Counted from the stretch's first letter, positions 1 to 8,938 are shown. The stretch is DNA of 64,000 bases from Planctomycetia bacterium (GCA_030539295.1 JAUNSJ010000005.1:1-64000), one strand, 5' to 3'. Notes: generated by a model from the sequence alone, not told the origin. A program made the numbers and translations.

Positions 1-40
1 TTTGCCTATTATACATAAATCCCCCAATCGCGCAACCCCA

Positions 41-55
41 CTTGGCGCGCACCCC
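41..55 (-). repeat. Intergenic repeat, family B (GTGCGnGCCAA core)
   Basis: On the minus strand this reads GGGGTGCGCGCCAAG followed by a GTTGCG-containing tail and an ATGTATAAT end. The same core recurs near 14540, 17770-17812, 18821-18834 and 56456. It lies outside any gene, upstream of the first promoter. The function is unknown. Confidence 0.5.
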
Positions 56-110
56 TTCCCTCTTTCTTCCTGTCTTCCTTGAAAAAAACCAATTACCAGC
101 AAATACGTAG

Positions 111-139
111 TTGACAAGCGATTTCGACTTCTGTACAAT
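111..139 (+). promoter_or_regulatory. Sigma-70-type promoter for the EF-hand gene
   Basis: TTGACA at 111-116 and TACAAT at 134-139 are separated by exactly 17 bases, which is close to consensus for a housekeeping sigma factor. The predicted transcription start near 146 leaves a leader of about 240 nt before the start codon at 386. The leader holds a small ATGCGA/TCGCAT hairpin near 167-181 but no recognisable riboswitch. Confidence 0.6.
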
Positions 140-385
140 AGGATTGTGCGAGAAAGAGGCGGCGGATGCGAAGGTCGCATGGCCCGTCAAGCCAATTTTT
201 CAGCTGTCGGACAATTCGCCGTAAAAACAATGTAGCGTGACAAAAGGAAAGATCGTTGTTTACCGGGTATTAATTGAGAAACGGGGGGCAAAGCCATGCC
301 AGACACATAACCGAAGCGGGAGGAGCGTTAACAGTTCGTTTTTCGGACCGGTTCAATCTGTCAAAACTTTTTGGGGAGGTTTTTT

Positions 386-2230
386 ATGGGTACTTTTCAA
401 CTGGATTTAACGCCGTTCGCCGTTCATCTTCCGAGTCTGATCTCCGGATTGGTCCGATTAGGGATTACAATTTTAATCATCGGACTTATTGTTCATTTCA
501 TATTTCGTGCCATGTCGAAAGGCGGCAAAAGCAGGAGCAGAAGCGGTTCCTCCTACGCCGGTCGCACTACATCGGCCAGAGGCGAGAATATTGCCAAATG
601 GCGAGACCGCTGGTTTGGCGCGATTATAGGCTGTCAATGCTATGTGATTCTCTATCTGATTATATTTCTAATCATTGTGCACGGGGCCAGGAGCGGGTCG
701 GTAAGTGAGGAGTCCGCGAAGGGCACGCTTACGATAATGAACCTTATTCTGATTCCATTTGGTTTGCTGGCGATGGTTTTCTTCGTTGCCTTTTTCTATT
801 CGAAATGGGGAATTGGAGGCGTAATTCTCGGAATCGTTCTCTTGCCCCTAATGGCGGTCCCGATTCTCAATTATATTATTTTCATTGCTCTGCTCTGGAT
901 AACGGATAACGACGGTGAGCCGCAGATTCGGGCCGGGGCAGGAACTTTTGCCTTACTCGGAATTGCCGCTACGCAATTCGTAATGATCGGCGTTGTTGGC
1001 GCGACGATCGGAAACCAAAAGCGTGCGGCGACCACGCGTCCCAACATTGCGCAGCGCCCGTCTTTTACCCCGCAGCAGGCGCCAAGGCAGCAAGTGCCAG
1101 GAATGGATATCTCGGCCATGCGGGAGAGTGCGAACGCCGCCGTTAACCGCTCAATTCAAGCGAATCAAAGCAATCCTGTCAAACGTGCCAACCCGGCCAG
1201 GAGCAACCAAAAACGGACCAAGCCGGCCACGGCCAATCCCTTCCGCCACACTACGGATTACCCACAATTCGCCGCCATTCGCGATACACTCGACAGTCTC
1301 GAAATTGCTCTTTTGCCTTCAATATACAAGGAAAAAGCTGTTAAGTTCGATAGGAACGGGAACGGCATGCTCGATAATGAAGACAACGAATTCGGGGCCT
1401 TTGCCGATGCAAACGCGAAAGCTCTCCTGGCCGACAGGGACGCGTTTTTCGAAAAACAACGTGCGGAAAACAGCTTGAGCACCCCCCGTCAATCAGCCGC
1501 CGCTACCGAGACAAAGCCAGCCGCTCCGGCCAAGAAGGAAAGGGTTCAGCCCGATTTCATTGACCTCGCTGAACTGCAATCGCTTACCATTCCGCAGGAG
1601 ATTATGAACCGGGTCTACGACGCCGATCTGGACCACGACGGAAAACTGTCCATAAACGAGCGAACACAAGGGAATCTTCTCGATTTGGTTAAGTTTCTAC
1701 CGCAGCCGGAACCCACTGAAGTGGAACCGGATACGGTCGCGGTCGTGACCCCTGACACGCCTGCTGCCCCCGAACCCGCTTCGGCACCGGAGCCCACGCA
1801 GGTCGCTGCACCGGAGCCAGAGGCCGTCACGGCGCCTGTGCAAAATGCGACTGCAACCAACGGCGATTCTGACGAGCTGGCTGGCCGCGACGACATGTCT
1901 CCCACAACGACCCCATTATATGACGGTTCAGGCAGGCTTAATCTGGCCGAGTTGCGGCGCCGCAAAAAATCCAATTTCTTCTATGAACACTATGCCAAAG
2001 CCGATTCGAACGGCGACGACATTCTCACAAAAGAAGAAATGGAAGTCGATGCAACAACCCGAATGCGAATGGGGATAAGAGAGCAAACCAACGACGGCTG
2101 TATTGACCTGTCTGTCCTTCACAACCTGTTTCACCCCATTAGCGACTGGGAGAAGAAACTCCTGGCCGGCGATAAGGACGGCGATGGCTTCCTTTCGCAA
2201 GAGGAATACGACGCCGCCAAATGGCCGTAA
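386..2230 (+). CDS. Membrane protein with C-terminal EF-hand repeats
   Basis: The 614-aa protein starts at an ATG preceded by GGGAGG seven bases upstream; an in-frame TTG at 371 is less likely because the ribosome-binding site lies between the two. The N-terminal half (about residues 15-215) has four to five hydrophobic segments. A Pro/Ala/Gln-rich linker follows, and the C-terminal half carries four EF-hand-like calcium loops: DRNGNGMLDNED, DLDHDGKLSINE, DSNGDDILTKEE and DKDGDGFLSQEE. Calcium-binding residues are present at most expected loop positions. EF-hand proteins are common in planctomycetes, but joining several membrane spans to four EF-hands is less usual. A calcium-sensing or surface role is inference; no catalytic domain was recognised. 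Confidence 0.85.
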   Translation: MGTFQLDLTPFAVHLPSLISGLVRLGITILIIGLIVHFIFRAMSKGGKSRSRSGSSYAGRTTSARGENIAKWRDRWFGAIIGCQCYVILYLIIFLIIVHGARSGSVSEESAKGTLTIMNLILIPFGLLAMVFFVAFFYSKWGIGGVILGIVLLPLMAVPILNYIIFIALLWITDNDGEPQIRAGAGTFALLGIAATQFVMIGVVGATIGNQKRAATTRPNIAQRPSFTPQQAPRQQVPGMDISAMRESANAAVNRSIQANQSNPVKRANPARSNQKRTKPATANPFRHTTDYPQFAAIRDTLDSLEIALLPSIYKEKAVKFDRNGNGMLDNEDNEFGAFADANAKALLADRDAFFEKQRAENSLSTPRQSAAATETKPAAPAKKERVQPDFIDLAELQSLTIPQEIMNRVYDADLDHDGKLSINERTQGNLLDLVKFLPQPEPTEVEPDTVAVVTPDTPAAPEPASAPEPTQVAAPEPEAVTAPVQNATATNGDSDELAGRDDMSPTTTPLYDGSGRLNLAELRRRKKSNFFYEHYAKADSNGDDILTKEEMEVDATTRMRMGIREQTNDGCIDLSVLHNLFHPISDWEKKLLAGDKDGDGFLSQEEYDAAKWP

Positions 2231-2250
2231 TGTCAACGATGTCTCAAAAA

Positions 2251-2288
2251 CACAAGGTGCGTCTGCGTCCTACGCGTCTCGCCTTGTG
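2251..2288 (+). terminator. Possible weak terminator hairpin
   Basis: CACAAGG (2251-2257) pairs with CCTTGTG (2282-2288), 20 bases downstream of the EF-hand gene stop codon. The loop is long and no T-run follows, so intrinsic termination is uncertain. Confidence 0.25.
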
Positions 2289-2388
2289 TTGATGTACTTT
2301 GCCTCACGACTGAAACATTTCCGGATGTGCGTGATGAAATTACGGTTCATAGTATTTGCACCAAAAGAATACAAACAACGGTAACTGA

Positions 2389-2745
2389 ATGAAATAATTT
2401 GTATTTTCCTTGTTCGTGTGGTGCGCGGTTGCATGTGCGCTGATTTCTGTTCGTGCACTACCCGCCGCGGAAGGAGAGGCACGGTTAATGAGAGAACGTT
2501 CTACCAGTGAAATAAACAAGTGCTGGAAACCGTATTTGAAAGCCATGAACGGTTTTACCCTGCCGGACGCACCGCGACTCATCAAAAGCATTGAAACGAA
2601 ACACTTTGGCGACGGAAGTGTGGTCGAACGTGGAATCGTCTGCGATCTTAAAAAAGAGCGTATTCCTGACACCACCTTTACACTTTCGCACTATGGTCTG
2701 CCGGAACCCGACTTCAATCGTCGCAGATCGGGAGCACAACAATAA
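2389..2745 (+). pseudogene. Small secreted-protein relic with stop at codon 3
   Basis: Read from ATG 2389 the codons are ATG AAA TAA TTT, then an open frame to the stop at 2745. The sequence after the stop (FVFSLFVWCAVACALISV, then AxA-like ALPA) is a typical signal-peptide core, so the TAA at 2395-2397 splits what looks like a start plus signal peptide. The remaining 111 residues from TTG 2410 lack a Shine-Dalgarno site and show no known domain. Either this is a recently inactivated small exported protein, or translation begins at the TTG and yields a shortened leader. I favour inactivation. Neighbouring DNA contains repeat copies, consistent with a decaying region. Confidence 0.45.
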
Positions 2746-2761
2746 CGTTCCCAGCCTGTGC

Positions 2762-2871
2762 TGCCCTTACAGGGCGTGGTTTTATGAGGATATCATTGAC
2801 CCGGGGAACGTCGAAATACGTTGTATTTCTCCTTACCCCGGGCTATGTTATGCTGGCCTTACAGGCCGCCG
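2762..2871 (+). repeat. Intergenic repeat, family A (GCCCTTACAGGGC)
   Basis: The element contains TGCCCTTACAGGGCG (2762-2776, self-complementary), CTTACCCCGGGCTATGTTATGC (its core CCCCGGGCTATGTTATGC lies at about 2836-2853) and a second CCTTACAGGCC block. The same ordered motifs recur near 18609-18743, 61940-61983 and 62142-62160. It fills the gap between the relic gene and the PEGA gene. Confidence 0.6.
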
Positions 2872-2940
2872 GTAAATGGCAATGACAGGTAAATGGCGAA
2901 TCGCGTGATGGTATGTTGTGAAAAGTGATTGTTTTCGTTG

Positions 2941-3018
2941 TTAGCTGGGTCCCCGACCTGGCGAGCCGTCGGGAATGGTATTAGTTGGTTCCTGACCAGC
3001 GGGGCAATCGGGACCGTT
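2941..3018 (+). repeat. Intergenic repeat, family C (tandem copies)
   Basis: Two imperfect copies of a TGGTTCCCGACCTGGC...GTCGGGA unit stand side by side (2941-2976 and about 2984-3018). A well-preserved copy lies at 43299-43334 in the opposite orientation. Each copy can fold into a hairpin through CCCGAC/GTCGGG. The position just past the 3' end of the minus-strand PEGA gene would suit a transcription-end or mRNA-stabilising element, but this is inference. Confidence 0.5.
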
Positions 3019-3028
3019 AAGCCGTCCC

Positions 3029-3478
3029 TCACCGTACAAGACCGGTAGCAGGCAGATTCGTATTGCTGTGCGCTTCTGTTCGCATGGCCGCGGCGGCGTC
3101 CAGCAGTTCGTTATCCGGGACAATACGCTTTTGCGGCAGAACGACATGGCAGTCCTGCATGTCCGTAATCTCGCCAGGGACGAAATTTTCGGAAAAGAAA
3201 TCAATGCCCGGATAGAGGTACCAAGGCGTACGCACTTTGTGCATAACCGTTTGCGTCTCGTAACTGTCCTTGGAGCAACGGATTTTATACGTGCCTGAAT
3301 AGAGGATATTCTGCGAGACCGGGGTTCGGCCAATCTCCTGATCGTTCATATAGACCGTCGCGCCGGGCGGGTCACTGGTAATCGTGAGACGGCGGCGCAC
3401 ACTGTGACAGCCACTGCCAGCCACCACGGCCAGCAGAAGGAAAATCATCAGCCAGTTGCGCGCAATCTTGTTCTTCAT
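3029..3478 (-). CDS. PEGA-domain exported protein, possible lipoprotein
   Basis: The 149-aa product starts at ATG 3478; an upstream in-frame extension to 3616 lacks a signal-like start. Residues 1-25 form a signal peptide with Lys/Arg, a hydrophobic LLLAVVAG core and a following SGC, a weak lipobox. The LTITSDPPGATVYMND segment and its GRTP continuation match the PEGA fold, a surface-exposed beta domain found in planctomycete envelope proteins. The C-terminal half has no recognised domain. Transcription is divergent from the gene at 3729. The function is unknown; a cell-envelope location is likely. Confidence 0.8.
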   Translation of the reverse strand: MKNKIARNWLMIFLLLAVVAGSGCHSVRRRLTITSDPPGATVYMNDQEIGRTPVSQNILYSGTYKIRCSKDSYETQTVMHKVRTPWYLYPGIDFFSENFVPGEITDMQDCHVVLPQKRIVPDNELLDAAAAMRTEAHSNTNLPATGLVR

Positions 3479-3597
3479 GGCCCAAGTATAGTCATTTCCG
3501 GAACCCGCCGCCAGAGTAAATCGCCCCTTTTTCCCAAAATTCCGCAGAAAAAATCCTTTGAATCTCCTTTTCTTTCTCAAGAAAAAAATTTCGTCAA

Positions 3598-3625
3598 TTG
3601 AATAATCTGGATTCATTGATATAAT
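3598..3625 (+). promoter_or_regulatory. Sigma-70-type promoter
   Basis: TTGAAT (3598-3603) and a perfect TATAAT (3620-3625) are spaced by 16 bases. This would drive the 3729-8020 operon with a leader of about 100 nt. Confidence 0.5.
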
Positions 3626-3728
3626 AGAGAAGTTACCCTGTCGACAGACCGGAACCGATAATGTCCCGAAAGTCCCTTTGTGGCTTTTATTAACACCACC
3701 AGTTATAAAGTGTACTGGAATAGAGATA

Positions 3729-6017
3729 ATGTATTATAAAAAAACTTTTATTATATTATGTAGTATATTTCTATTTATCGCTACATTGACACCACTTGCG
3801 ATCGTGCAGGCGGCGGACGGGCCGCTGTCGGTTTCAGTCGGTATTAATGGCCTGTATAAGAACGGGTTCTGGACGCCGGTTACCGTGCAGCTCGACGCGA
3901 CGGACGTTGGTGGAATTCTTGAACTCTCGACGCCCGACTCCGACGGTGCCCAAACCGTATTGCGACAGGCCTGTGAGAGTGCCTGTGAAACGCTTTACCT
4001 TCCTTTTGGTAAAGCCAACGGGGAACTAATCTTACGATTATACAAAGAAGAGGGACAAACGCCGGTTTGGGAAAAAACACTCAAACCGCTTGCGGCCAAG
4101 CAGAAGGACAAATCGGACGCTGGCGATTTTCTCTTTCTGCGTCCGGTCGCCGCGGAACGACCGCTCTATTTGATCGTAGGCGACCCAAATATTGGCCTGA
4201 CGGAAGCGTTGGGCGAACTGCGTATTAAGGAGGAGCGACGGCCCCTTGTGGCCGAGGTCTCCCACTTTACCGACTTACCGGACCAGTGGCTGGGTTACGA
4301 AGCGGTGACGTGCGTTGTCTTAACGACGACGGTCCCGGACTTCTTCGACGGCGTAACAGGCGACGACCCGCGACTGCTGGCCCTGGAAAAATGGGTGGAA
4401 AATGGCGGGCGATTATTCCTTTCGACCTCGGCCGATGCGATCCCGCTACTGCTTGAAGGCGGGCCGCTGGCTCGATTCCTGCCCGGTCGGGTCGATGCCG
4501 AACGTCATCCGGAAGTTCGTATCGCCAATAATCTTACGCAATATGTACCCAAGGCAAAGAACCTCGTTATGACCGGTTCGCTGGACAGTCCGTTTCTTTT
4601 GCCTCCGTTTCTGACCGACATTCCGGACGACGCCCGAATTGAAATTGCGGAAATGGAAACGCCTCTGCTGGTTCGCATGCCGAAGGGGCTAGGCACAGTA
4701 ACGTTTTTCGCGGCGGACCTGGCCAAGGCGCCCATCGCCAACTGGTCCGGCCGGTCGGGACTCGTTTTGCGTCTGTTCCATTTCGATACCGACCGCTCGC
4801 GTCAGGCGACGGCGGACAGTTTCCTGGTCCAGTTGGGCTATAGCGACCTGGCCGGTCAGCTTCGCAGTACGCTGGATCGCTTTCCCAACGTGAAAAACAT
4901 ACCGTTTTCACTCGTCTTGTTGCTCGCGTTCGTCTATATTCTCTTAATTGGTCCGGGCGACTGGTATTTGACACACAAACTCTTAAAGAAGCCGAACTTA
5001 ACGTGGCTGACCTTTCCGGTTTATGTCCTCTGTTTCTGCCTTTTGGTCGTGGTTCTAATGACTCGCGCCAAGCCGGCGGAACTGCAACTGAATACGGCGG
5101 AGCTGGTCGACGTGGACGTTGCCTCGGGGCTGGTCCGCGGCACGACCTGGTCCGGGCTGTACAGTCCATCCGATAATCGCTACGACATAACGCTTGTGCC
5201 GAATGTACCGGGGCTTGCCTTGGCCTGCGAGCCGGAAGTTCTACTGTCCTGGCATGGTCTGACGGGCACCGGCTTGGGCGGTATGGCCCCGAAGACGATC
5301 TCGCCGCAAGATTGGACGGAAGCCTGGCAGCTCGGGTCGCCGCGTTCGCAACTCAAGAAGGTCCCTGTTCGCATTCACGGTACGCGAAGTCTGCTCGGAC
5401 GCTGGCTCGGCCGTCTGGACGGGGCGGTACCCAGTGCCTTAACCTCGTTTGATACCGTCCCAACCGGCACGGTCACGAATCCCTTTAACGTTCCGCTATC
5501 GAACGCGATTTTATATTACGACCGCTGGGCAGTCGACCTGGGCGAACTGGCCCCGGGAGAAACGCAAATTGACTTAAAGTCGACCCGTATTGAACGCCAT
5601 TTGGCCATTGAAGGACCGCTCGCCCCCTTTGCCGATTCCTCCAAGACCATGACGCAGCATGGCAAGAGCCGCTACGATACGGAATCAACGGCGATTCCCT
5701 ACATTTTGCGCATGATGATGTTCTATCAATTAACAGGCGGCTATGAGCAACTCGGACTCGACAATACGCTGGGACATTTTGTCGACTTGAGTGACCTGTT
5801 GCGAACGGGGCGTGCCGTTTTGGTCGGAACGATTCGCGACGAGTCGCCTGACCGCCCAGCCGTAGATGCCCCTCGCGGAAGCCGACTGGAACTGTGCGAC
5901 GAGCGAGCAGGCACAGGCAAATCTAACGAAGGCGAATCGGCCTCGACGCTGCCCGATTCCCATTCCCGTGACACTCTTATTATCCGCATGATTTTACCGG
6001 TAGGAAAACAGCAATGA
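3729..6017 (+). CDS. Large exported membrane protein in an ABC operon
   Basis: The 762-aa product begins at ATG 3729 with a signal peptide (MYYKKTF then a hydrophobic stretch ending near VQAADG). A long extracytoplasmic region of about 350 residues follows, containing RPLYLIVGDPN and LEKWVENGGRLFLS, the latter resembling the amidotransferase-like fold of GldG/DUF4350-type ABC accessory proteins. Two transmembrane helices lie near residues 392-412 and 425-448, separated by a short GPGDWYLTHKLLKKP loop. The rest is a second extracytoplasmic domain. The stop overlaps the next gene by four bases (ATGA), so the two are translationally coupled. It may act as a membrane partner of the ATPase; no conventional permease is present. 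The assignment is by context and fold, not by close homology. Confidence 0.75.
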   Translation: MYYKKTFIILCSIFLFIATLTPLAIVQAADGPLSVSVGINGLYKNGFWTPVTVQLDATDVGGILELSTPDSDGAQTVLRQACESACETLYLPFGKANGELILRLYKEEGQTPVWEKTLKPLAAKQKDKSDAGDFLFLRPVAAERPLYLIVGDPNIGLTEALGELRIKEERRPLVAEVSHFTDLPDQWLGYEAVTCVVLTTTVPDFFDGVTGDDPRLLALEKWVENGGRLFLSTSADAIPLLLEGGPLARFLPGRVDAERHPEVRIANNLTQYVPKAKNLVMTGSLDSPFLLPPFLTDIPDDARIEIAEMETPLLVRMPKGLGTVTFFAADLAKAPIANWSGRSGLVLRLFHFDTDRSRQATADSFLVQLGYSDLAGQLRSTLDRFPNVKNIPFSLVLLLAFVYILLIGPGDWYLTHKLLKKPNLTWLTFPVYVLCFCLLVVVLMTRAKPAELQLNTAELVDVDVASGLVRGTTWSGLYSPSDNRYDITLVPNVPGLALACEPEVLLSWHGLTGTGLGGMAPKTISPQDWTEAWQLGSPRSQLKKVPVRIHGTRSLLGRWLGRLDGAVPSALTSFDTVPTGTVTNPFNVPLSNAILYYDRWAVDLGELAPGETQIDLKSTRIERHLAIEGPLAPFADSSKTMTQHGKSRYDTESTAIPYILRMMMFYQLTGGYEQLGLDNTLGHFVDLSDLLRTGRAVLVGTIRDESPDRPAVDAPRGSRLELCDERAGTGKSNEGESASTLPDSHSRDTLIIRMILPVGKQQ

Positions 6018-6976
6018 TAAAAACAGAAGATCTCACCAAGCAGTACGACAAATTATTTGCCCTGAAAAACCTGACGCTGGACTTGGTCGAAGGCGACCTG
6101 TTCGGCTTTATTGGCCCTAACGGGTCGGGCAAGACGACGACCATGAAGATACTGGCCACTCTGCTCCAGCCGTCCTGGGGGGAAGCCTATATTTGCGGGC
6201 TGTCGATCTATACGCAAGCGAAAGAGATACGACGTCTGATCGGCTTTATGCCCGACTTCTTCGGCGTCTACGACGATATGAAGGTAATCGAATATCTCGA
6301 ATTTTTTGCGGCCGCCTATCGTATAAAGGGTCAGGCGCGTCAAAAAGTCTGCAAGGAGGTCCTCGACCTGGTCGACTTGGGCTATAAGCGAGAGGCCCTG
6401 GTGACCAGCCTTAGCCGCGGTATGACGCAGCGACTCGGTCTGGCTCGCGTTCTTCTGCACGACCCGCAGGTCCTCCTGCTCGACGAACCGGCCAGCGGCC
6501 TCGACCCGCGTGCCCGAATTGAAATCCGTGAACTCCTCAAACGACTCGGAACCCACGGGAAAACCATTATGGTTTCCAGCCACATTCTTCCGGAACTGGC
6601 CGATATTTGCAATAAAGTTGGCATTATTGAGCGGGGCGAACTCCTGGTCAATGCGAAGGTCGACGACGTTATGCGTAAAGTTCGCGACCAGCCAGTGCTC
6701 CTGGTGGAACTTGCGGAACATGCCGACTCGCCCGAGCGACAGAGCAAGACGGAGCAGGCGATGAAATTCCTCGCCGACGACCCCATTGTGGAATCCGTTG
6801 ACCTCTTAAAGGGATTTGTCATTCGCGTCTTTATCCGCAAGGGGAATACGCTTGACGATTATGCCGCTCTCCTGCCTCGACTTATTGACGCCGGATTCCG
6901 TATTCGCTCCTTCCGCGAAGAGGAAATCAACCTGGAAACAGCCTTTATGGCCCTTACCCGTGGTATTACAAGCTGA
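6014..6976 (+). CDS. ABC transporter ATP-binding protein
   Basis: The 320-aa cytoplasmic ATPase has Walker A GPNGSGKTT (about residue 34), a Q-loop region where PDFFGVYDDM stands in place of the usual Gln, the signature LSRGMTQRLGLAR, Walker B VLLLDEPASGLDP and the H-loop VSSHI. This is the pattern of ABC-2-type export ATPases. The C-terminal 90 residues form the accessory domain common in this subfamily. It overlaps the upstream membrane-protein gene by four bases and is followed 27 bases later by a TIGR03009-like gene. No ABC-2 permease is encoded nearby, so the transported substrate cannot be inferred. Confidence 0.92.
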   Translation: MIKTEDLTKQYDKLFALKNLTLDLVEGDLFGFIGPNGSGKTTTMKILATLLQPSWGEAYICGLSIYTQAKEIRRLIGFMPDFFGVYDDMKVIEYLEFFAAAYRIKGQARQKVCKEVLDLVDLGYKREALVTSLSRGMTQRLGLARVLLHDPQVLLLDEPASGLDPRARIEIRELLKRLGTHGKTIMVSSHILPELADICNKVGIIERGELLVNAKVDDVMRKVRDQPVLLVELAEHADSPERQSKTEQAMKFLADDPIVESVDLLKGFVIRVFIRKGNTLDDYAALLPRLIDAGFRIRSFREEEINLETAFMALTRGITS

Positions 6977-7003
6977 TATTTTATACTGGAAAAAGGAACT
7001 CAC

Positions 7004-8020
7004 ATGACGCGAACAACATGGACGATTCGTACTCTCTCGCTACTGGCGGTGTTTTTCATACTCACTGGCACGGGCCTTTTTGCGCAGCAGGGAGGCGGGT
7101 TCGGCGGCTATATTCCGCCTGACCCTGCTGCGACGGCCTCCACTCCGGGCCAAGCGGCGCCGGCAGGTCCTAATGCGACCGAAGGCTATATTCCCAACCC
7201 GGAAGCTGCGGCTCCGACGCAAGAGACCCCGAATATCCTCCCTCCTCCCTTTGAACTTCAGGAAGTGGAGCAGATCAAACTCGACGAGTTTCTTCAGCAT
7301 TGGGAGAATTTCGGCAAAGGCATAAAGCGGGTCTCCTGTAATGTGCACGTGCGTGAATTCGACGGTGGTGTCTTTAATCAGAATACAAAAATCCCCATGA
7401 GTCATACCTGGGGCCTGTTCCGCTTTATTTCCCCGAACAAGCTTCTGTATCATATCAAAGGGGAATATTCCTACATAGCCGACGGAACAGAAGAGCCGAA
7501 ACCGGAATGGAAGGCGGGCAGCGGTGAGGCAAAAATCGTCTACGACGGTAAGAGTTTTACGCAATATGACTTCCAGCGTAAAACGGCAACGGTCTTTCCG
7601 CTCGTGGAAGAGGAGCAGGATCAGGACCTCACACTCGACGGGCCGTTCCCCATTTTTTTCGTTGCCAATGCGGAAAAACTTCGCTCCCGATTCTATATGC
7701 GGATCGTTACGCCCGCTGACAAGGTGCAAACGGACGTCTGGATTGAAGCCTGGCCCCGATATGCGGACGACGCACAGGAGTTCCGTAATATTATTCTCCT
7801 CCTGAACATTTCCGACTTGCAGCCCTATCATATGCGTCGCACGCGCACCAACGGCAAGAGCTATTCCGACCTGGAATTTCAGGACGTAACGATTAATAAG
7901 GGTCTTTGGTCCATCGACGCGGGGGTCGATCTGGGCTGGAAGAAGAAGACGGAAGAACCTATTTCCATCTTTCAAAAGCGGCCGACGTCCGCCGCGACAC
8001 CAGCGTCCCCAACTCCGTAA
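7004..8020 (+). CDS. Secreted TIGR03009-like planctomycete protein
   Basis: The 338-aa product starts at an ATG preceded by AAAGGA. Residues 1-26 are a signal peptide ending FAQQ. A Gly/Pro/Ala-rich spacer follows with GGYIPPDP and EGYIPNPE echoes. From about residue 85 the sequence (LDEFLQHWE, VSCNVHVREFD, then alternating beta strands) resembles the TIGR03009 domain, a planctomycete-specific family related in layout to LolA-type lipoprotein carriers. The function is not established. It closes the operon and is followed by a strong hairpin at 8088-8122. Confidence 0.75.
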   Translation: MTRTTWTIRTLSLLAVFFILTGTGLFAQQGGGFGGYIPPDPAATASTPGQAAPAGPNATEGYIPNPEAAAPTQETPNILPPPFELQEVEQIKLDEFLQHWENFGKGIKRVSCNVHVREFDGGVFNQNTKIPMSHTWGLFRFISPNKLLYHIKGEYSYIADGTEEPKPEWKAGSGEAKIVYDGKSFTQYDFQRKTATVFPLVEEEQDQDLTLDGPFPIFFVANAEKLRSRFYMRIVTPADKVQTDVWIEAWPRYADDAQEFRNIILLLNISDLQPYHMRRTRTNGKSYSDLEFQDVTINKGLWSIDAGVDLGWKKKTEEPISIFQKRPTSAATPASPTP

Positions 8021-8087
8021 TCACGGGCAAGACAAATTGCTCAAAAGAGGCATTTCCCGGGCCGCGATGGGCGATCGCAATAGAACA

Positions 8088-8122
8088 AGCCGAAAAGACC
8101 GCAAAAAATTGTCTTTTCGGCT
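8088..8122. terminator. Bidirectional terminator hairpin
   Basis: AGCCGAAAAGAC (8088-8099) and GTCTTTTCGGCT (8111-8122) form a perfect 12-bp stem with an 11-base loop. The stem lies between the converging 7004 and HU-like genes and can serve both strands. Confidence 0.7.
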
Positions 8123-8166
8123 TTAAACAGATTTGAAACAGAAACGTTGTGCGTCTCTGCCGCAAC

Positions 8167-8499
8167 TTATGCCATATCTTTCAGGGCCTTTAAGGCGCGG
8201 ATCTTGACCTTGTTATGCGCCGGCTTGGCAGGGCGGTCCATGAATTCGCCCGGTTTGAACGGATTCGGAACGTTCTTCTTTTCCGCTTGCGCCGGAACTC
8301 GCTTCTTCTCAATCTTAACAAGCCCTGGCAGCGTAAAACTGCCCGCTCCCTTACTCGAGAGACTGCTTTCAATCAGCGCGGAGAGTTGATCCAGGACTTT
8401 CGTCACGTCCCGCTTGTTCAGGTCAGTCGCCTCGGCAATCGCCATAATAATCTGCGTCTTCGTCAAAGGCTTCTTTGCAACTTTCTTGTCTTTCGCCAT
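8167..8499 (-). CDS. HU/IHF-family DNA-binding protein
   Basis: The 110-aa basic protein has the HU layout: a helical N-terminus (KKPLTKTQIIMAIAEATDLN), KRDVTKVLDQL and the GSFTLPGLVKIEKKRVPA beta-arm start. The arm NPFKPGEFMDRPAKPAHNK differs from the canonical RNPxTG pattern, as in other planctomycete HU-like variants. A lysine-rich 10-residue N-terminal extension precedes the fold. It probably binds DNA as a dimer and compacts or bends it. The start is ATG 8499 with a weak AAAGGAC site upstream. A direct repeat of CAGGGTAT (about 8531-8550) sits in the upstream region. Confidence 0.88.
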   Translation of the reverse strand: MAKDKKVAKKPLTKTQIIMAIAEATDLNKRDVTKVLDQLSALIESSLSSKGAGSFTLPGLVKIEKKRVPAQAEKKNVPNPFKPGEFMDRPAKPAHNKVKIRALKALKDMA

Positions 8500-8907
8500 G
8501 TTTCAAATGTCCTTTCTGGGCGCCGTCCGGCAGGGTATTTCACAGGGTATACTCTTATCCCCACTTTTGATGAAACCTCTGCTGACCGGCTTGGGTGTCT
8601 TGGGTGCTAATAAAACGGCAATGAAACAAAAGTTCACCGAGTCCCCTTGACTTACCTGTCCGGCGCTTGTTGCTCGTCGGTCGACAACGTCGTCCCCGGG
8701 ACAACAAGGTCATCCCCGACAGAAGTCGTGGGAAAGGACGCTCGGCATAAATTGTTTCGCTTCCATAAAAATTACAACCGCTTATTATTGACGGGAAAGG
8801 GGTATTCTGTCAAGAGACGTTTGCCAATAAGTCTGGAAAAAAAGGCATTTTTGTCAATTTTTCGCAAAAAAATGTGTTTTTTACCGGGAAAAGACCGGAC
8901 ATAAGCC
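8500..8907. other. Non-coding stretch upstream of the HU-like gene
   Basis: No supported gene. The region holds the CAGGGTAT direct repeat about 30 bases before the HU-like start and GTCCCCGGGAC (about 8693-8703). An open frame at 8647-8904 shows no signal peptide, domain or ribosome-binding site. Confidence 0.4.
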
Positions 8908-8938
8908 AAAAAAGGGGTCGGTTTCATGCTCCGACCCT
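8908..8938 (-). terminator. Intrinsic terminator of the SEC-C gene
   Basis: On the minus strand AGGGTCGG and CCGACCCC pair around a nine-base loop and are followed by a T-run (plus-strand AAAAAA from 8908). It lies about 115 bases past the stop of the 9055-11241 gene. Confidence 0.65.

Noticed and set aside
274-708. Open frame overlapping the EF-hand gene
   Set aside because: In another frame of a well-supported gene; no motif.
8647-8904. 85-codon open frame
   Set aside because: No ribosome-binding site, no signal peptide, no domain; in a non-coding stretch.
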